Numbered from the stretch's first letter, positions 8,765 through 18,060 are shown. The stretch is 64,000 nucleotides of DNA from Sulfurimonas sp. RIFOXYD12_FULL_33_39 (GCA_001829785.1 MICF01000003.1:15883-79882), one strand, 5' to 3'. Notes: generated from the sequence alone by a model not told the origin. Program-made: numbers and translations.

Positions 8765-9863
8765 AAAATTCTATAATCTTTTTTACTACAAAAGCAGCCT
8801 GCTCTTTGTCTAAAAAAGAGTGTATCGGCAACGATAAAATATTTTTAGAGTATTTTTCTGTCATCTCTAAATTAAAATTATCTAACTTCAAGTGGCTTTG
8901 CTTATGGTTTGGCGTATTCCAGTGCACGGCTACTTCAATGCTGTTATCTAAAAGAAATTTCTGCAAAGCATCTCTATCTTTAGCTTGAATTACAAAACTA
9001 GATAGAACATCTCTTCTGTTATCCTCATCTAAAATCGGAAGTTTTATCTGCGGCAAGGAAGATAGATTTTTAATATAGTACATTGCCACTTCTCTTCTTG
9101 ATTTTAGCTCCTCTTCAAATTTTGATAATCTAAATAATAAAATAGCTGCTTGCAGGTTGTCTAAACGGCTGTTATATCCATATAAAACCAATTCTGATTT
9201 TGTTTTTTGACCATGATTCCTAAGGAGTAGTAATTGATTGTATATATGCTCATCATTTGTAGTTATTAACCCTCCATCTCCCATACATCCGAGCACTTTC
9301 ATCGGGTGAAAACTAAAACCGGCGCATACACCGAATGTACCTGCAAATTTATTATGATAAGAAGCGCCAAAAGCTTGTGCCGCATCTTCAAACAGTAACA
9401 GATTATGCTTTTTTGAGAGTGCTAAAATCATATCCATATCACAGATTTTACCGTTCATATGCACAACCATGATAGCTTTAGTTTTTTTTGTAATAGCATC
9501 TTCAATTTTATTTACATCAATGTTTCCATCGTCATTTATATCTACTAATACAGGTTTTGCACCACAATGAACTATAGTAGAAATCGTTGCAATAAAAGTA
9601 TGCGATACCGTAATAATTTCGTCGCCGCTTTTTATACCTGCAGCTTTTAAACTTAAAAATAATGCATCTGTTCCGCTGTTTACACCCAACGCATAATTTA
9701 CTTTTAAATACTCTGCAATCTTTGATTCTAGTTCAGAGACTTCTTTTCTAAGGATAAACTGTCCACTAGAAGCAATCCTAAGAAGTATATCTTGAAGCTC
9801 ATCTTTGTAGAATTCATATTGAGCTGCCAAATCAATATACGGTACATGATAACTATTTGCCAT
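8754..9863 (-). CDS. DegT/DnrJ/EryC1/StrS-type sugar aminotransferase
   Basis: A 369-residue PLP-dependent sugar aminotransferase. The Schiff-base lysine is K189 in FSFHPMKVLGCMGDGG, the cofactor aspartate lies in EDAAQ (159-163), and VNSGTDALFL at 61-70 binds the phosphate. This family converts a nucleotide 3- or 4-keto sugar into an amino sugar. It is the first gene of a two-gene minus-strand unit with the epimerase at 7853 and is divergent from the glycosyltransferase at 9986. The start is the ATG at 9863. Confidence 0.87.
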   Translation of the reverse strand: MANSYHVPYIDLAAQYEFYKDELQDILLRIASSGQFILRKEVSELESKIAEYLKVNYALGVNSGTDALFLSLKAAGIKSGDEIITVSHTFIATISTIVHCGAKPVLVDINDDGNIDVNKIEDAITKKTKAIMVVHMNGKICDMDMILALSKKHNLLLFEDAAQAFGASYHNKFAGTFGVCAGFSFHPMKVLGCMGDGGLITTNDEHIYNQLLLLRNHGQKTKSELVLYGYNSRLDNLQAAILLFRLSKFEEELKSRREVAMYYIKNLSSLPQIKLPILDEDNRRDVLSSFVIQAKDRDALQKFLLDNSIEVAVHWNTPNHKQSHLKLDNFNLEMTEKYSKNILSLPIHSFLDKEQAAFVVKKIIEFYEK

Positions 9864-9930
9864 TTTGCATATTCCTTTATTTAAAATTCTACTTGGTAAA
9901 AATTATTTAAACAGGTTTTTATAACACCCA

Positions 9931-9960
9931 TTTAAGTGAATATGTAGTATTTTACTTAAA
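9931..9960. promoter_or_regulatory. Interrupted inverted repeat in divergent promoter region
   Basis: In the 122-bp gap between the divergent aminotransferase and glycosyltransferase genes, TTTAAGTGAA (9931-9940) and TTTACTTAAA (9951-9960) form an inverted repeat with one mismatch and a 10-bp spacer. A TATAAA box lies near 9969. The spacing fits a dimeric regulator site, but no regulator is known and AT-rich DNA can produce such matches by chance. Confidence 0.3.
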
Positions 9961-9985
9961 TAAATAACATATAAAGATTAAATAA

Positions 9986-11398
9986 ATGTACAAAGATACA
10001 TATTTTTTAGATTCCAAAGAGGCTCTTCGCGTTGCAAGTGAGCATAACAGATGGGGTGTGGATGTCGCTTATAATTTACAAGCTTGTTACTATGACGGGC
10101 AAAAGATAGAGAGTGATTTGCCGAACCTTTTTCATTTGCCCATAGAGAATCTGCTTGAGGGTTTGGTTTATGGGCGAGAGAGAATCCCTGAAATAATAGA
10201 TTTTTCCGGACTTGATATTTCGTCTAAAGTAAAAATGGAAATTTTAACTCATTTTGATATGACTATAGAACAAGCAAAGCAGTACAGAGTGCAAATAAAT
10301 TCAAAATACTTAAGTGAAATAAAAAACTTTAAACTTGATTTTAGCGAGCCGCTCAGATTTTATCTTATGGCAAACGACCAAACGACGGTAATGCAGTTCG
10401 TATCAAAAAGTATAGCAGACACCTTAAAAGAGAAGGGTTGTGATGTTTTATTTGATTTATACAGAGGCACGGAAGATATTACATGTTTTAAAAAAATATA
10501 TGAATATAAGCCGCATGTAACAATAAATATCAACCATTTAAACAATCGATTTTTAGGTAATGATGTTTTTAATTTTGTCTGGTTTCAAGACCCGATGGAA
10601 CATCTTGTAGATAGCTCTGATTTGTATATTAGGAATAGAGATTATATCTTTTCATTACTGCCTGCTTTTGACATGTTGCTTGAGAAAAAAAGCATACCTT
10701 TTCAAAGACAAAATTTTTGTATAGACAGTACAAAATATAAAATTGATAAAACTGTTAAAAGAGAGAAAAAAATCGTATTTATAGGAAGTGCGTACCACGG
10801 AGAAGACTTAGATCGCATTAATGTTTTGGAAGTAATAGATTATATTATGAACTTGTTCCAAAATGGCGAAAGCTTTTCAAATGAAAAAATGGATGAGATA
10901 GTTAAGAAATTTTCTATAAATAAAACATTTTTAGAAACAAGAGTAATGTCATATATAGTTAGAGATTTGAGCGTATTATGGCTTTGTAGTATAAAATCTG
11001 ATTATGAAGTAGAGGTTTATGGCTGGGGATGGGATAGCTATGAAGCAGTACGTCCATACTATAAAGGAGTTTTAAAATATGGTGAAGAGATAGCTAAAGT
11101 ATATAATAGTGCAGCGTTTGCTTTTGCTCCGCATTTTAGTTATGCACTTCAAAACAGAGTGCTTGAAGCTACTGCTTGTGGAGCTATCCCAATTGTCTAT
11201 GACCGTAGAGGTGTAAGTGATGAGCCTGTGTATGACGAAGCTATGTACTATTTTAAAACATTTGAAGATTTGCGAAATATTTTAATGAATAATAAAATAG
11301 AAGAGAAAGATTTTAGCAGGCTCCTAGAAGAGCACAGTTATGTGAGGTTTGTAGATAAAATTTTAGATACCATACAAAAGAGTTTACAAAATGAGTGA
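9986..11398 (+). CDS. CgeB-like glycosyltransferase, full-length paralogue
   Basis: A 470-residue putative GT-B glycosyltransferase and the complete version of the gene cut off at the left window edge. Residues 50-200 are nearly identical between the two, while the C-terminal halves are clearly diverged. The C-terminal pattern is QNRVLEATACGAIPIVYD, which matches the donor-sugar site of the CgeB class. The start at ATG 9986 lacks a clear Shine-Dalgarno sequence. It begins the second + strand sugar cluster, and its last 8 bp overlap the next radical SAM gene. Different C-termini may mean different donors or acceptors with a shared partner-binding N-terminal domain. Confidence 0.75.
   Translation: MYKDTYFLDSKEALRVASEHNRWGVDVAYNLQACYYDGQKIESDLPNLFHLPIENLLEGLVYGRERIPEIIDFSGLDISSKVKMEILTHFDMTIEQAKQYRVQINSKYLSEIKNFKLDFSEPLRFYLMANDQTTVMQFVSKSIADTLKEKGCDVLFDLYRGTEDITCFKKIYEYKPHVTININHLNNRFLGNDVFNFVWFQDPMEHLVDSSDLYIRNRDYIFSLLPAFDMLLEKKSIPFQRQNFCIDSTKYKIDKTVKREKKIVFIGSAYHGEDLDRINVLEVIDYIMNLFQNGESFSNEKMDEIVKKFSINKTFLETRVMSYIVRDLSVLWLCSIKSDYEVEVYGWGWDSYEAVRPYYKGVLKYGEEIAKVYNSAAFAFAPHFSYALQNRVLEATACGAIPIVYDRRGVSDEPVYDEAMYYFKTFEDLRNILMNNKIEEKDFSRLLEEHSYVRFVDKILDTIQKSLQNE
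10132..10590 (+). repeat. Direct repeat copy B (inside glycosyltransferase gene)
   Basis: Ungapped partner of 1-459. It covers residues 50-201 of the glycosyltransferase. The right boundary is the codon after Trp-Phe-Gln-Asp, where nucleotide identity drops sharply. Confidence 0.85.
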
Positions 11399-12485
11399 TA
11401 AATTTAACATTGACTCGCATAAACTAAGTTTACACCCGATAAGAGTTTCAAGATGGCTTGAAGCAAAAGATGATTGGGAGAGATTAAAAAAAATCTACCC
11501 TGTTTATGTAGAGATTTCGCCTTATGGCGGATGTAACCACAGATGTACCTTCTGCGCACTTGATTATATGGGGTATGAGAATGTAGGGCTTGAGTTTGAT
11601 ACGCTAAAAAACACACTTACAAATATGGCTCAAAACGGTGTAAAGAGTGTTATGTTTGCAGGCGAGGGAGAACCGCTTCTTTTTAAAGATTTGGATTTGA
11701 TAGTAGAGCATTGTAAAAAAGTAGGAATTGATACCTCTTTAACGACAAACTTTGTTCCGTTAAACAAAAAAAATATCGAGAAATGTATTGAAAACTGCTC
11801 ATGGATAAAAGTGAGTTTAAATGCGGGGACAGCTAAAAGTTACGCCGAGATTCATAGAACAAAAGAGATGGATTTCAAGAGAGTTACGGATAATCTAAAA
11901 TATGCTCTTGAGTATAGAAGGGCCAATAACCTTACATGTACAATCGGAGTGCAGATGCTTTTGCTTCCTGAAAACAAAGATGAAGCAAAAATTTTAGCCC
12001 TTACATGTAAAGAGATGGGAGTTGATTATCTGGTAATTAAACCATATTCGCAACATCTCTCAAGCAAAACACATAAATACGAAGATATAGACTACGCTAC
12101 TATGCTTCATCTTGAAGAGGAGCTGAATGCAATTTCAGATGAGAATTTCAACGTAGTATTTCGCGCAAATACGATGAAAAAGTATGTTGAAAAAAAACAG
12201 CCATATACTACATGTCACTCAACACCGTTTTTTTGGGGTTACATTGCAGCAGACGGTAAAGTATTCGGCTGTAGCGCATATCTGGGTAAGGATGAGTTTT
12301 GCTACGGAAATATTTATGAGAACAGTTTTTCGCAGATTTGGGAAGGAGACAAAAGAAGAGTCTCCTACAACTATGTACAAAATGAGTTGGACATAAAAAA
12401 CTGCAGGGTTAATTGCAGAATGGATGAGGTAAATCGCTATTTGTGGAGACTAAAAAATCCGCAAGAACATGATAATTTTATATGA
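11391..12485 (+). CDS. Radical SAM/SPASM protein
   Basis: A 364-residue protein with the radical SAM cysteines C48, C52 and C55 (CNHRCTFC), FAGEGEP as the SAM-binding GE motif, and a C-terminal SPASM-type segment (CHSTPFFWGYIAADGKVFGC, then FCYGNIYENSFSQIWEG and further cysteines in NCRVNC). It is similar in layout to the protein at 15466. It overlaps the upstream glycosyltransferase by 8 bp and the YhcG-like gene by 4 bp. It probably modifies a sugar or sugar-phosphate intermediate, but the substrate is unknown. Confidence 0.8.
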   Translation: MSDKFNIDSHKLSLHPIRVSRWLEAKDDWERLKKIYPVYVEISPYGGCNHRCTFCALDYMGYENVGLEFDTLKNTLTNMAQNGVKSVMFAGEGEPLLFKDLDLIVEHCKKVGIDTSLTTNFVPLNKKNIEKCIENCSWIKVSLNAGTAKSYAEIHRTKEMDFKRVTDNLKYALEYRRANNLTCTIGVQMLLLPENKDEAKILALTCKEMGVDYLVIKPYSQHLSSKTHKYEDIDYATMLHLEEELNAISDENFNVVFRANTMKKYVEKKQPYTTCHSTPFFWGYIAADGKVFGCSAYLGKDEFCYGNIYENSFSQIWEGDKRRVSYNYVQNELDIKNCRVNCRMDEVNRYLWRLKNPQEHDNFI

Positions 12486-13141
12486 AAACGCAAACTGCTA
12501 ATATTCAAAAAAATGGCACTCTATATATAGAGATAAAAACTCTGCTGCAAAATGCAAGAAATAGAGTTTATCAAACCATAAACACAACAATGACAGAAAC
12601 CTATTGGCAGATAGGAAAAAGAATTGTTGAAGAGGAACAAAACGGGCATAGCAGAGCGGAGTATGGAGCGGGACTTATAAAAAATCTTTCAGATGAACTC
12701 ACAATAGAGTTTGGTAAAGGTTTTTCGGTAGATAATTTAGAAAATATGCGAAAATTCTATTTGGTTTACTCAAAATCGGAGACAGCGTCTCGGAAATTTG
12801 CTCTTAGCTGGTCGCATTATATTTTTCTTACCAGAATAAACCATGAAGACGAAAGAAATTTTTATGAAATAGAAGCTATGCAAAATAGCTGGACTCTAAG
12901 AGAGTTAAAAGATCAAGATATTGGGCAGATGATGATGTATGTAAACTATTTTGACCGAGTAGAAAAAACAGAAGATGAAAATCTAACTATTGGGATAATT
13001 CTTTGCAAAGATAAAAGTAAGGCACTTGTTGAGATGACACTTCCAAAAGAGAATAGACAAATTTATGCAAGTAAGTACCTCACAATCTTACCAAATAAAG
13101 AGGAGTTGCAAAAGCTTTTGCAAGAGGAAATTAATGAGTAA
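12482..13141 (+). CDS. YhcG-type (DUF1016) protein with nuclease core deleted
   Basis: A 219-residue protein. Residues 14-145 match the N-terminal DUF1016 domain of YhcG-family proteins (TYWQIGKRIVEEEQ, then LSWSHYIFLTRI). At residues 145/146 it jumps from WTLRELKDQ to DIGQMMMYVNYFDR, which in full-length family members (about 340-380 residues) lies at the very end of the PD-(D/E)xK nuclease domain. The catalytic D...ExK strands between these points are absent, while the frame is kept. It is best read as an in-frame internal deletion and is probably inactive as a nuclease. It has no evident role in the sugar cluster. The family assignment comes from memory of the family pattern. Confidence 0.75.
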   Translation: MKTQTANIQKNGTLYIEIKTLLQNARNRVYQTINTTMTETYWQIGKRIVEEEQNGHSRAEYGAGLIKNLSDELTIEFGKGFSVDNLENMRKFYLVYSKSETASRKFALSWSHYIFLTRINHEDERNFYEIEAMQNSWTLRELKDQDIGQMMMYVNYFDRVEKTEDENLTIGIILCKDKSKALVEMTLPKENRQIYASKYLTILPNKEELQKLLQEEINE

Positions 13142-13183
13142 ACTATATAAAAAAATGAAATTTAAATCTAAAAAGAGATGCAA

Positions 13184-14182
13184 ATGAAAAAACAAAAAGC
13201 AGTTGTTACGGGAGGAGCTGGATTTATCGGCTCACACATGGTTGATTTGTTGGTATCTAAAAACTATAAGGTTACGGTCATAGATAATCTTGCAAACGGC
13301 AGATTGGACAATCTTGAACACCATAAAGGCAAGATAGAGTTTGTTCAAGTCGATATTGGGGATTATGAGGTTGATTTAACTCCTTACTTTGAAGATGCTC
13401 ATTATGTTTTTCACTATGCCGCACTCGCTGATATAGTTCCATCTATAAACAACCCTCTAAAGTATCATAAAGCAAATGTTGACGGAACATTGCAGGTTTT
13501 AGAAGCTGCAAAAAAGAGTAAAAATCTTAAAAAATTCATCTATGCGGCTTCTAGCTCATGTTATGGAATCCCTGAAATCTATCCAACTCCGGAATCAAGT
13601 CCAATAAAACCGGAGTACCCTTATGCACATACAAAAACGGTAGGCGAACAGTATGCTATGCACTGGGCTAAGGTTTACGATATGCCGGTAATTTCTATGA
13701 GATTTTTTAACGTTTACGGTGTAAGACACAGAACAAGCGGAGCATACGGCGCCGTATTTGGCGTATTTTTGGCTCAACTGCTTAACGATAAACCTTTAAC
13801 GATTGTCGGAGACGGAAAGCAGACAAGAGATTTTACTTATGTGACCGATATAGTCGATGCTTGCTATTTGGCAAGCCAAAGTAACTTTACGAATGAAATC
13901 TTTAACGTTGGAAGCGATAACACTTATAGTATTAACTATTTGGTCGATTTACTAGGCGGAGATAGGGTTTATATACCAAAAAGACCGGGTGAGCCTGATA
14001 GTACTTATGCAGATATTAGAAAGATTAAAAGAGAGTTAGGCTGGTATCCTAAGGTTAGTTTTGAAGAGGGGGTAAAGATAATGCTTGAAAATATAGAGCT
14101 GTGGAGAGAAGCTCCTCTTTGGGATGAAAATAGCATTAAAGAGGCTACAAAAGATTGGTTTGAATGTTTGGGAGATAAATAG
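13184..14182 (+). CDS. NAD-dependent nucleotide-sugar epimerase/dehydratase
   Basis: A 332-residue extended SDR. The N-terminal VTGGAGFIGSHMVD binds NAD, DNLANGR follows strand 2, and the active-site tyrosine and lysine are in YAHTK. It resembles UDP-glucose/UDP-GlcNAc 4-epimerases. An ATG exists at 13178, but the AAGAG at 13173-13177 is spaced correctly only for ATG 13184, which was chosen. It is followed directly by the transketolase genes and probably supplies or alters a nucleotide-activated hexose. Confidence 0.82.
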   Translation: MKKQKAVVTGGAGFIGSHMVDLLVSKNYKVTVIDNLANGRLDNLEHHKGKIEFVQVDIGDYEVDLTPYFEDAHYVFHYAALADIVPSINNPLKYHKANVDGTLQVLEAAKKSKNLKKFIYAASSSCYGIPEIYPTPESSPIKPEYPYAHTKTVGEQYAMHWAKVYDMPVISMRFFNVYGVRHRTSGAYGAVFGVFLAQLLNDKPLTIVGDGKQTRDFTYVTDIVDACYLASQSNFTNEIFNVGSDNTYSINYLVDLLGGDRVYIPKRPGEPDSTYADIRKIKRELGWYPKVSFEEGVKIMLENIELWREAPLWDENSIKEATKDWFECLGDK

Positions 14183-14974
14183 GTGTTGAGTTCACAAGAG
14201 ATACGAAAAGAGACGATAGCACTATCTTGTAATAGTCAAGCCGGACATTTGGCTCCATCGCTTTCAACTGTTGAGATGTTAATAGTACTTTTTCGAGATT
14301 TTTTAGAGTATGACAAAAACGATGCAAAAAGCCAGAAAAGGGACAGACTCATTTTTAGCAAAGGGCACGGCGCATACGCTTACTATGTTATTTTAAATAA
14401 ACTCGGGTTTTTGCCTAAAGAGGAGTTAGAGACTTTTTACGGCAGTGCGTCCATAAAAGGGTGTTTGACTCAAAATTTAGACTATATGATAGAGGCTTCG
14501 ACCGGTTCTTTGGGACATGGTCTGCCAATAGCAGTAGGTATAGCTCAAGCATTTAAAATGCAAAATAAAAAGAATAAAGTTGTTTGTATAGTAGGGGATG
14601 GAGAGATGCAAGAGGGAAGCAACTTTGAAGCACTTGCACTAGCATATAGATTTGAGCTTGACAACCTGCTTTTAATTGTTGATGCAAACGGACTTCAAGC
14701 TATGGATAGAGTTGAAAATGTAGGACTTGATAATGACAGACTATCCAAAGTTCTGAATGCTTATACGGATAATTTTAATAGGGTTGATGGTCATAATGAA
14801 GAGTTTTTAAAAAGTGCTATGAATAAATTTTTCAACGATAAAAACAATACTTTGTCAATTTTAGTATGTGATACCGTTAAAGGTAGAGGGATTGAAATGT
14901 GTGAGAACTCAATTGCATACCACTTTAGATGTCCGACTCAAGATGGATATGTAATAGGTTGTGATGATGAGTAA
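14183..14974 (+). CDS. Transketolase, N-terminal (ThDP-binding) subunit
   Basis: A 263-residue protein equal to the pyrophosphate-binding domain of transketolase. It has FSKGHGAYAYY, GSLGHGLPIAVGIA and the ThDP motif GDGEMQEGSNFEAL...VDANG. The start is GTG 14183 (or TTG 14186), with GGGAG at 14170-14174. Split transketolases move two-carbon ketol units between sugar phosphates. In this cluster the protein is more likely to be used for making an unusual ketose or branched sugar than for the pentose phosphate pathway. It overlaps the next subunit gene by 14 bp. Confidence 0.85.
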   Translation: MLSSQEIRKETIALSCNSQAGHLAPSLSTVEMLIVLFRDFLEYDKNDAKSQKRDRLIFSKGHGAYAYYVILNKLGFLPKEELETFYGSASIKGCLTQNLDYMIEASTGSLGHGLPIAVGIAQAFKMQNKKNKVVCIVGDGEMQEGSNFEALALAYRFELDNLLLIVDANGLQAMDRVENVGLDNDRLSKVLNAYTDNFNRVDGHNEEFLKSAMNKFFNDKNNTLSILVCDTVKGRGIEMCENSIAYHFRCPTQDGYVIGCDDE

Positions 14975-15455
14975 ATTAGTTTCAAAACAAGAAGTTATGC
15001 GTGAGATATATCACTATTTTGCGAAAGATGACAAGATGACGCTTCTTGTCGGAGATATGGGTTTTGCTGTACTGGATGATTTTTTTAACAATCATAAAGA
15101 GAGAACTTTTAACACCGGAATTTGCGAACAGGCAACTATTAGTATGAGTGCAGGAATGTATCTAGCCGGTCTCAAGCCGATAGTTTATTCACAAGTGCCG
15201 TTTTTGATTATGAGAGCGTATGAGCAGATACGATATGATTTAAATGAACACAAAATGGATGTTAAACTAATCGGCGTAGGTGCCGATAACTACTTTGAGA
15301 AGCTCGGCAGAAGTCACTGTATGGATAGTGATGATGTGCAAATGATGAAAATCTTTAAAAATTTTATGATTTTTGCACCGACAAAAGAGAGTTTAAAAGA
15401 AGATATAAAAAGAATGTTTGGGTATAACGGTCCTACATATTTAAGATGCATATAA
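14961..15455 (+). CDS. Transketolase, short C-terminal (Pyr-domain) subunit
   Basis: A 164-residue protein carrying only the pyrimidine-binding domain of transketolase, with the cofactor-activating glutamate in FNTGICEQATISMSAG. The usual partner subunit is about 300 residues and ends in a transketolase C-terminal domain. Here the frame stops after PTYLRCI, and the next gene starts 10 bp later with no sign of a frameshifted remainder. The two subunits overlap and should act together. Starts at ATG 14961, 14964 or 14967 (the second and third Met codons) are all possible. Confidence 0.8.
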   Translation: MMMSKLVSKQEVMREIYHYFAKDDKMTLLVGDMGFAVLDDFFNNHKERTFNTGICEQATISMSAGMYLAGLKPIVYSQVPFLIMRAYEQIRYDLNEHKMDVKLIGVGADNYFEKLGRSHCMDSDDVQMMKIFKNFMIFAPTKESLKEDIKRMFGYNGPTYLRCI

Positions 15456-15465
15456 AGGGGTAAAA

Positions 15466-16575
15466 ATGGCAGAATTAATTTTAGACGGCTCTAAAATTTT
15501 ATGGCATCAAGATAGATTAAATGAGTGGAAAAGAGGTGATAGGATTGTTCCGATTACCATAGATATGGCTCTTACTCAGGCTTGTCAGTACAACTGCGAA
15601 TTTTGTTATGCAAATATGCAAAGAAATAAACCGCATAAGATTACATTTGAAATTATGAAAAACTTTATGGATGATTGTGCAGAGGTCGGTGTTAAAGCAA
15701 TAAGCTTAGTGAGTGACGGAGAGAGTACGGCAAACCCTATCTATGAAGATGTAATAGTATATGGGAAAAAAGTCGGACTTGATATGGCGATAGCTACTCA
15801 TGGAAATACGCTCACAGAAGCAGTTCTACGAAAAATATTACCCGCTCTTACATATCTTAGGTTTAATTTCAGTGCAGGAGAACCTGCCAGATATAGTGAA
15901 ATCATGGGTGTGCCGCAAGAGAAATTTTACGAGACATGTGAAAATATAAAAACTGCGATGAGGGTTAAAAAAGAGTTAGGTCTTGATGTAACAATCGGTA
16001 TGCAGATGGTATTTATGCCAAAGTACAGTGACCAGATTATACCTCTTGCCAAATTAGGAAAAGAGTTAAAACCGGATTATCTTGTTATAAAACATTGCAG
16101 TGATGATGAACATGGAACTTTAGGTGTTGACTATAACGAGTATGAAAAATCTTATGATTTGCTAAGAGAGGCTGAGAGTTATAGTGATGATGAGTATTTA
16201 GTAAAAGCAAAATGGTCTAAAATAACATCAAAGGGGATAAGAAACTATAGTAGATGCTACGGGACACCATTTCATCTTCAAATGTCGGGAACAGGGCTTA
16301 TAGCACCGTGTGGAAGTTTTTTTAACGAGAAGTATAAACAGTATCATATAGCAAATATCACAGAACCTGGTGTGAGGTTTAAAGATATACTAAAAAGCGA
16401 CAGATATTGGGAAGTTATGGATTTTTTAGCATCAGATAAATTTGATGCCTGCAGTATGTGCGAGACTTTATGTCTGCAAGATAAAACAAATGAAGTGCTT
16501 GATGCTTATAAAAAAGGTAAAAATTCTCTTGATAAGCCAAGTGCAGATTTACCTCAGCATATAAATTTTATATAG
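15466..16575 (+). CDS. Radical SAM protein
   Basis: A 369-residue protein with the cluster-binding cysteines C40, C44 and C47 (CQYNCEFC) and a C-terminal cysteine-rich part (SRCYGTPF, LIAPCGSFF, CSMCETLC) that may hold an auxiliary Fe-S cluster. It is similar in layout and sequence style to the protein at 11391, so the two may act on related intermediates. A good GGGG-rich ribosome site precedes the ATG. It sits directly after the split transketolase. The substrate is unknown. Confidence 0.8.
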   Translation: MAELILDGSKILWHQDRLNEWKRGDRIVPITIDMALTQACQYNCEFCYANMQRNKPHKITFEIMKNFMDDCAEVGVKAISLVSDGESTANPIYEDVIVYGKKVGLDMAIATHGNTLTEAVLRKILPALTYLRFNFSAGEPARYSEIMGVPQEKFYETCENIKTAMRVKKELGLDVTIGMQMVFMPKYSDQIIPLAKLGKELKPDYLVIKHCSDDEHGTLGVDYNEYEKSYDLLREAESYSDDEYLVKAKWSKITSKGIRNYSRCYGTPFHLQMSGTGLIAPCGSFFNEKYKQYHIANITEPGVRFKDILKSDRYWEVMDFLASDKFDACSMCETLCLQDKTNEVLDAYKKGKNSLDKPSADLPQHINFI

Positions 16576-16586
16576 GAAAATTTTTG

Positions 16587-18023
16587 ATGGCTGATACAAA
16601 AAAAAGATTATTGCTTATATATCCAAATCAGAGATGGCAAAAAGATGATGTAAATACCGTATGGGATTTAAATCCTGCCACACTTTGTTTGCTCGCTGCC
16701 GTTGTAAAAGATATTGTAGATATAAAAATTATAGATGCTCAATTTTATGACATGAGTAAAGAGGATTTTCAAGCTCAAGTTCAAGAGTATAATCCTGATT
16801 TTTTTGGAGTATCTGTAATGACATCCGAATATCAGGATACTCTTGATATTGCAATAGATATAGCTAAAAAAATCAATCCTGCTATTATTACTATTGCCGG
16901 CGGTATTCATGTCACGACTAAATACAGCTATGCTATGAAAAACAATAATTTGGATTATGGAATAAGAGGAGAGGGCGAATATGCGCTAAGAGAACTTCTT
17001 TTGTATTTAACAAATCAGGCATCGTTTCCAAGCAGAGGGATTATCTATAGAAAAGGCAAAGAAGTTATTGCACAAGATCAGGTTTTTATTGAAGATTTGA
17101 CAAAATTGCCATGGCCCAATTATTCTTTTGTAAAGTTTGAAGATTATGCAAACAGAGGTGCAAGAGTTAGCCCGAATAGACCTACTGCATATCCTACATA
17201 CAGAATACTTACTACAAGAGGGTGTCCTTTTGGATGCTCTTTTTGTCAGGTTGAACTAATAGCAGGAAAAAAAGTAAGAGCAAGAGACCCAGAAGATGTG
17301 GTTAATGAACTTTTGTATATGAAGGAGAGATACGGCATTAAATCGATAATGTTTGAGGATGATAACTTGCTTATGGCACAAGCAGGAAATTATGCTAAAA
17401 AACTATTTAGATTAATGATAGAAAAAGAGTTAAATCTTGAGTGGGTAGGGATAGCATTCGCACTATTTTTATTTACAGACGAGATTCTTGATTTAATGCA
17501 GAAGTCTGGCTGTAAAGGGGTAAACGTATCGATTGAGTCTGGTACAAAAAGAGTTTTGAAAGAGATAGTAAAAAAACCGATTAAAGATTTAAAACTGATT
17601 CCTGAAATTATACAAAAAGTACATGATAGAGGTATATACTGTATTGCAAGTTTTATTATCGGATTTCCTGGAGAAACATGGGAAGAGATAAGGCAAACTA
17701 TCTTTTTTGCGGAGCATTGCGGTGCAGATTATGTAAAAATATTTGTTGCCGTACCGCTTTATGGAACGGAACTCTACAACATAGCTTTAGCAACAAATTC
17801 ACTTACGCATGATGATGAATTTCCAAAAACGGACTGGAGACACAGCCAAATAAAATCTGACGAATGGAGTGCAAAAGATATCTCTATTTTAAGAGCATAT
17901 GAGTGGGACAGAATAAATTTTGCACCTCATAAAATAGATAAAGTGGCTGAAATTTGGGGCGTGGATAAAGAGCAGTTAAAAGAAATCAGAAAAAAAACCA
18001 GAGATAGTTTAAAGTTTGTATGA
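16587..18023 (+). CDS. B12-binding radical SAM protein
   Basis: A 478-residue protein. Residues 1-140 form a cobalamin-binding domain (LLLIYPNQRW, FFGVSVMTS, TIAGGIHVT, IRGEGEYALREL), and the radical SAM motif RGCPFGCSFC has C213, C217 and C220. FIIGFPGE near 350 is typical of this class. A TTG lies directly before the chosen ATG 16587, and TAGGAAAA at 16573 fits the ATG. Enzymes of this class often methylate sp3 carbons. It is one of two B12 radical SAM genes in the left sugar region, with a third in the pse operon. Confidence 0.82.
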   Translation: MADTKKRLLLIYPNQRWQKDDVNTVWDLNPATLCLLAAVVKDIVDIKIIDAQFYDMSKEDFQAQVQEYNPDFFGVSVMTSEYQDTLDIAIDIAKKINPAIITIAGGIHVTTKYSYAMKNNNLDYGIRGEGEYALRELLLYLTNQASFPSRGIIYRKGKEVIAQDQVFIEDLTKLPWPNYSFVKFEDYANRGARVSPNRPTAYPTYRILTTRGCPFGCSFCQVELIAGKKVRARDPEDVVNELLYMKERYGIKSIMFEDDNLLMAQAGNYAKKLFRLMIEKELNLEWVGIAFALFLFTDEILDLMQKSGCKGVNVSIESGTKRVLKEIVKKPIKDLKLIPEIIQKVHDRGIYCIASFIIGFPGETWEEIRQTIFFAEHCGADYVKIFVAVPLYGTELYNIALATNSLTHDDEFPKTDWRHSQIKSDEWSAKDISILRAYEWDRINFAPHKIDKVAEIWGVDKEQLKEIRKKTRDSLKFV

Positions 18024-18060
18024 TGTTAGATTACTTTAGTAAATTTGGGAAAAATCATAA

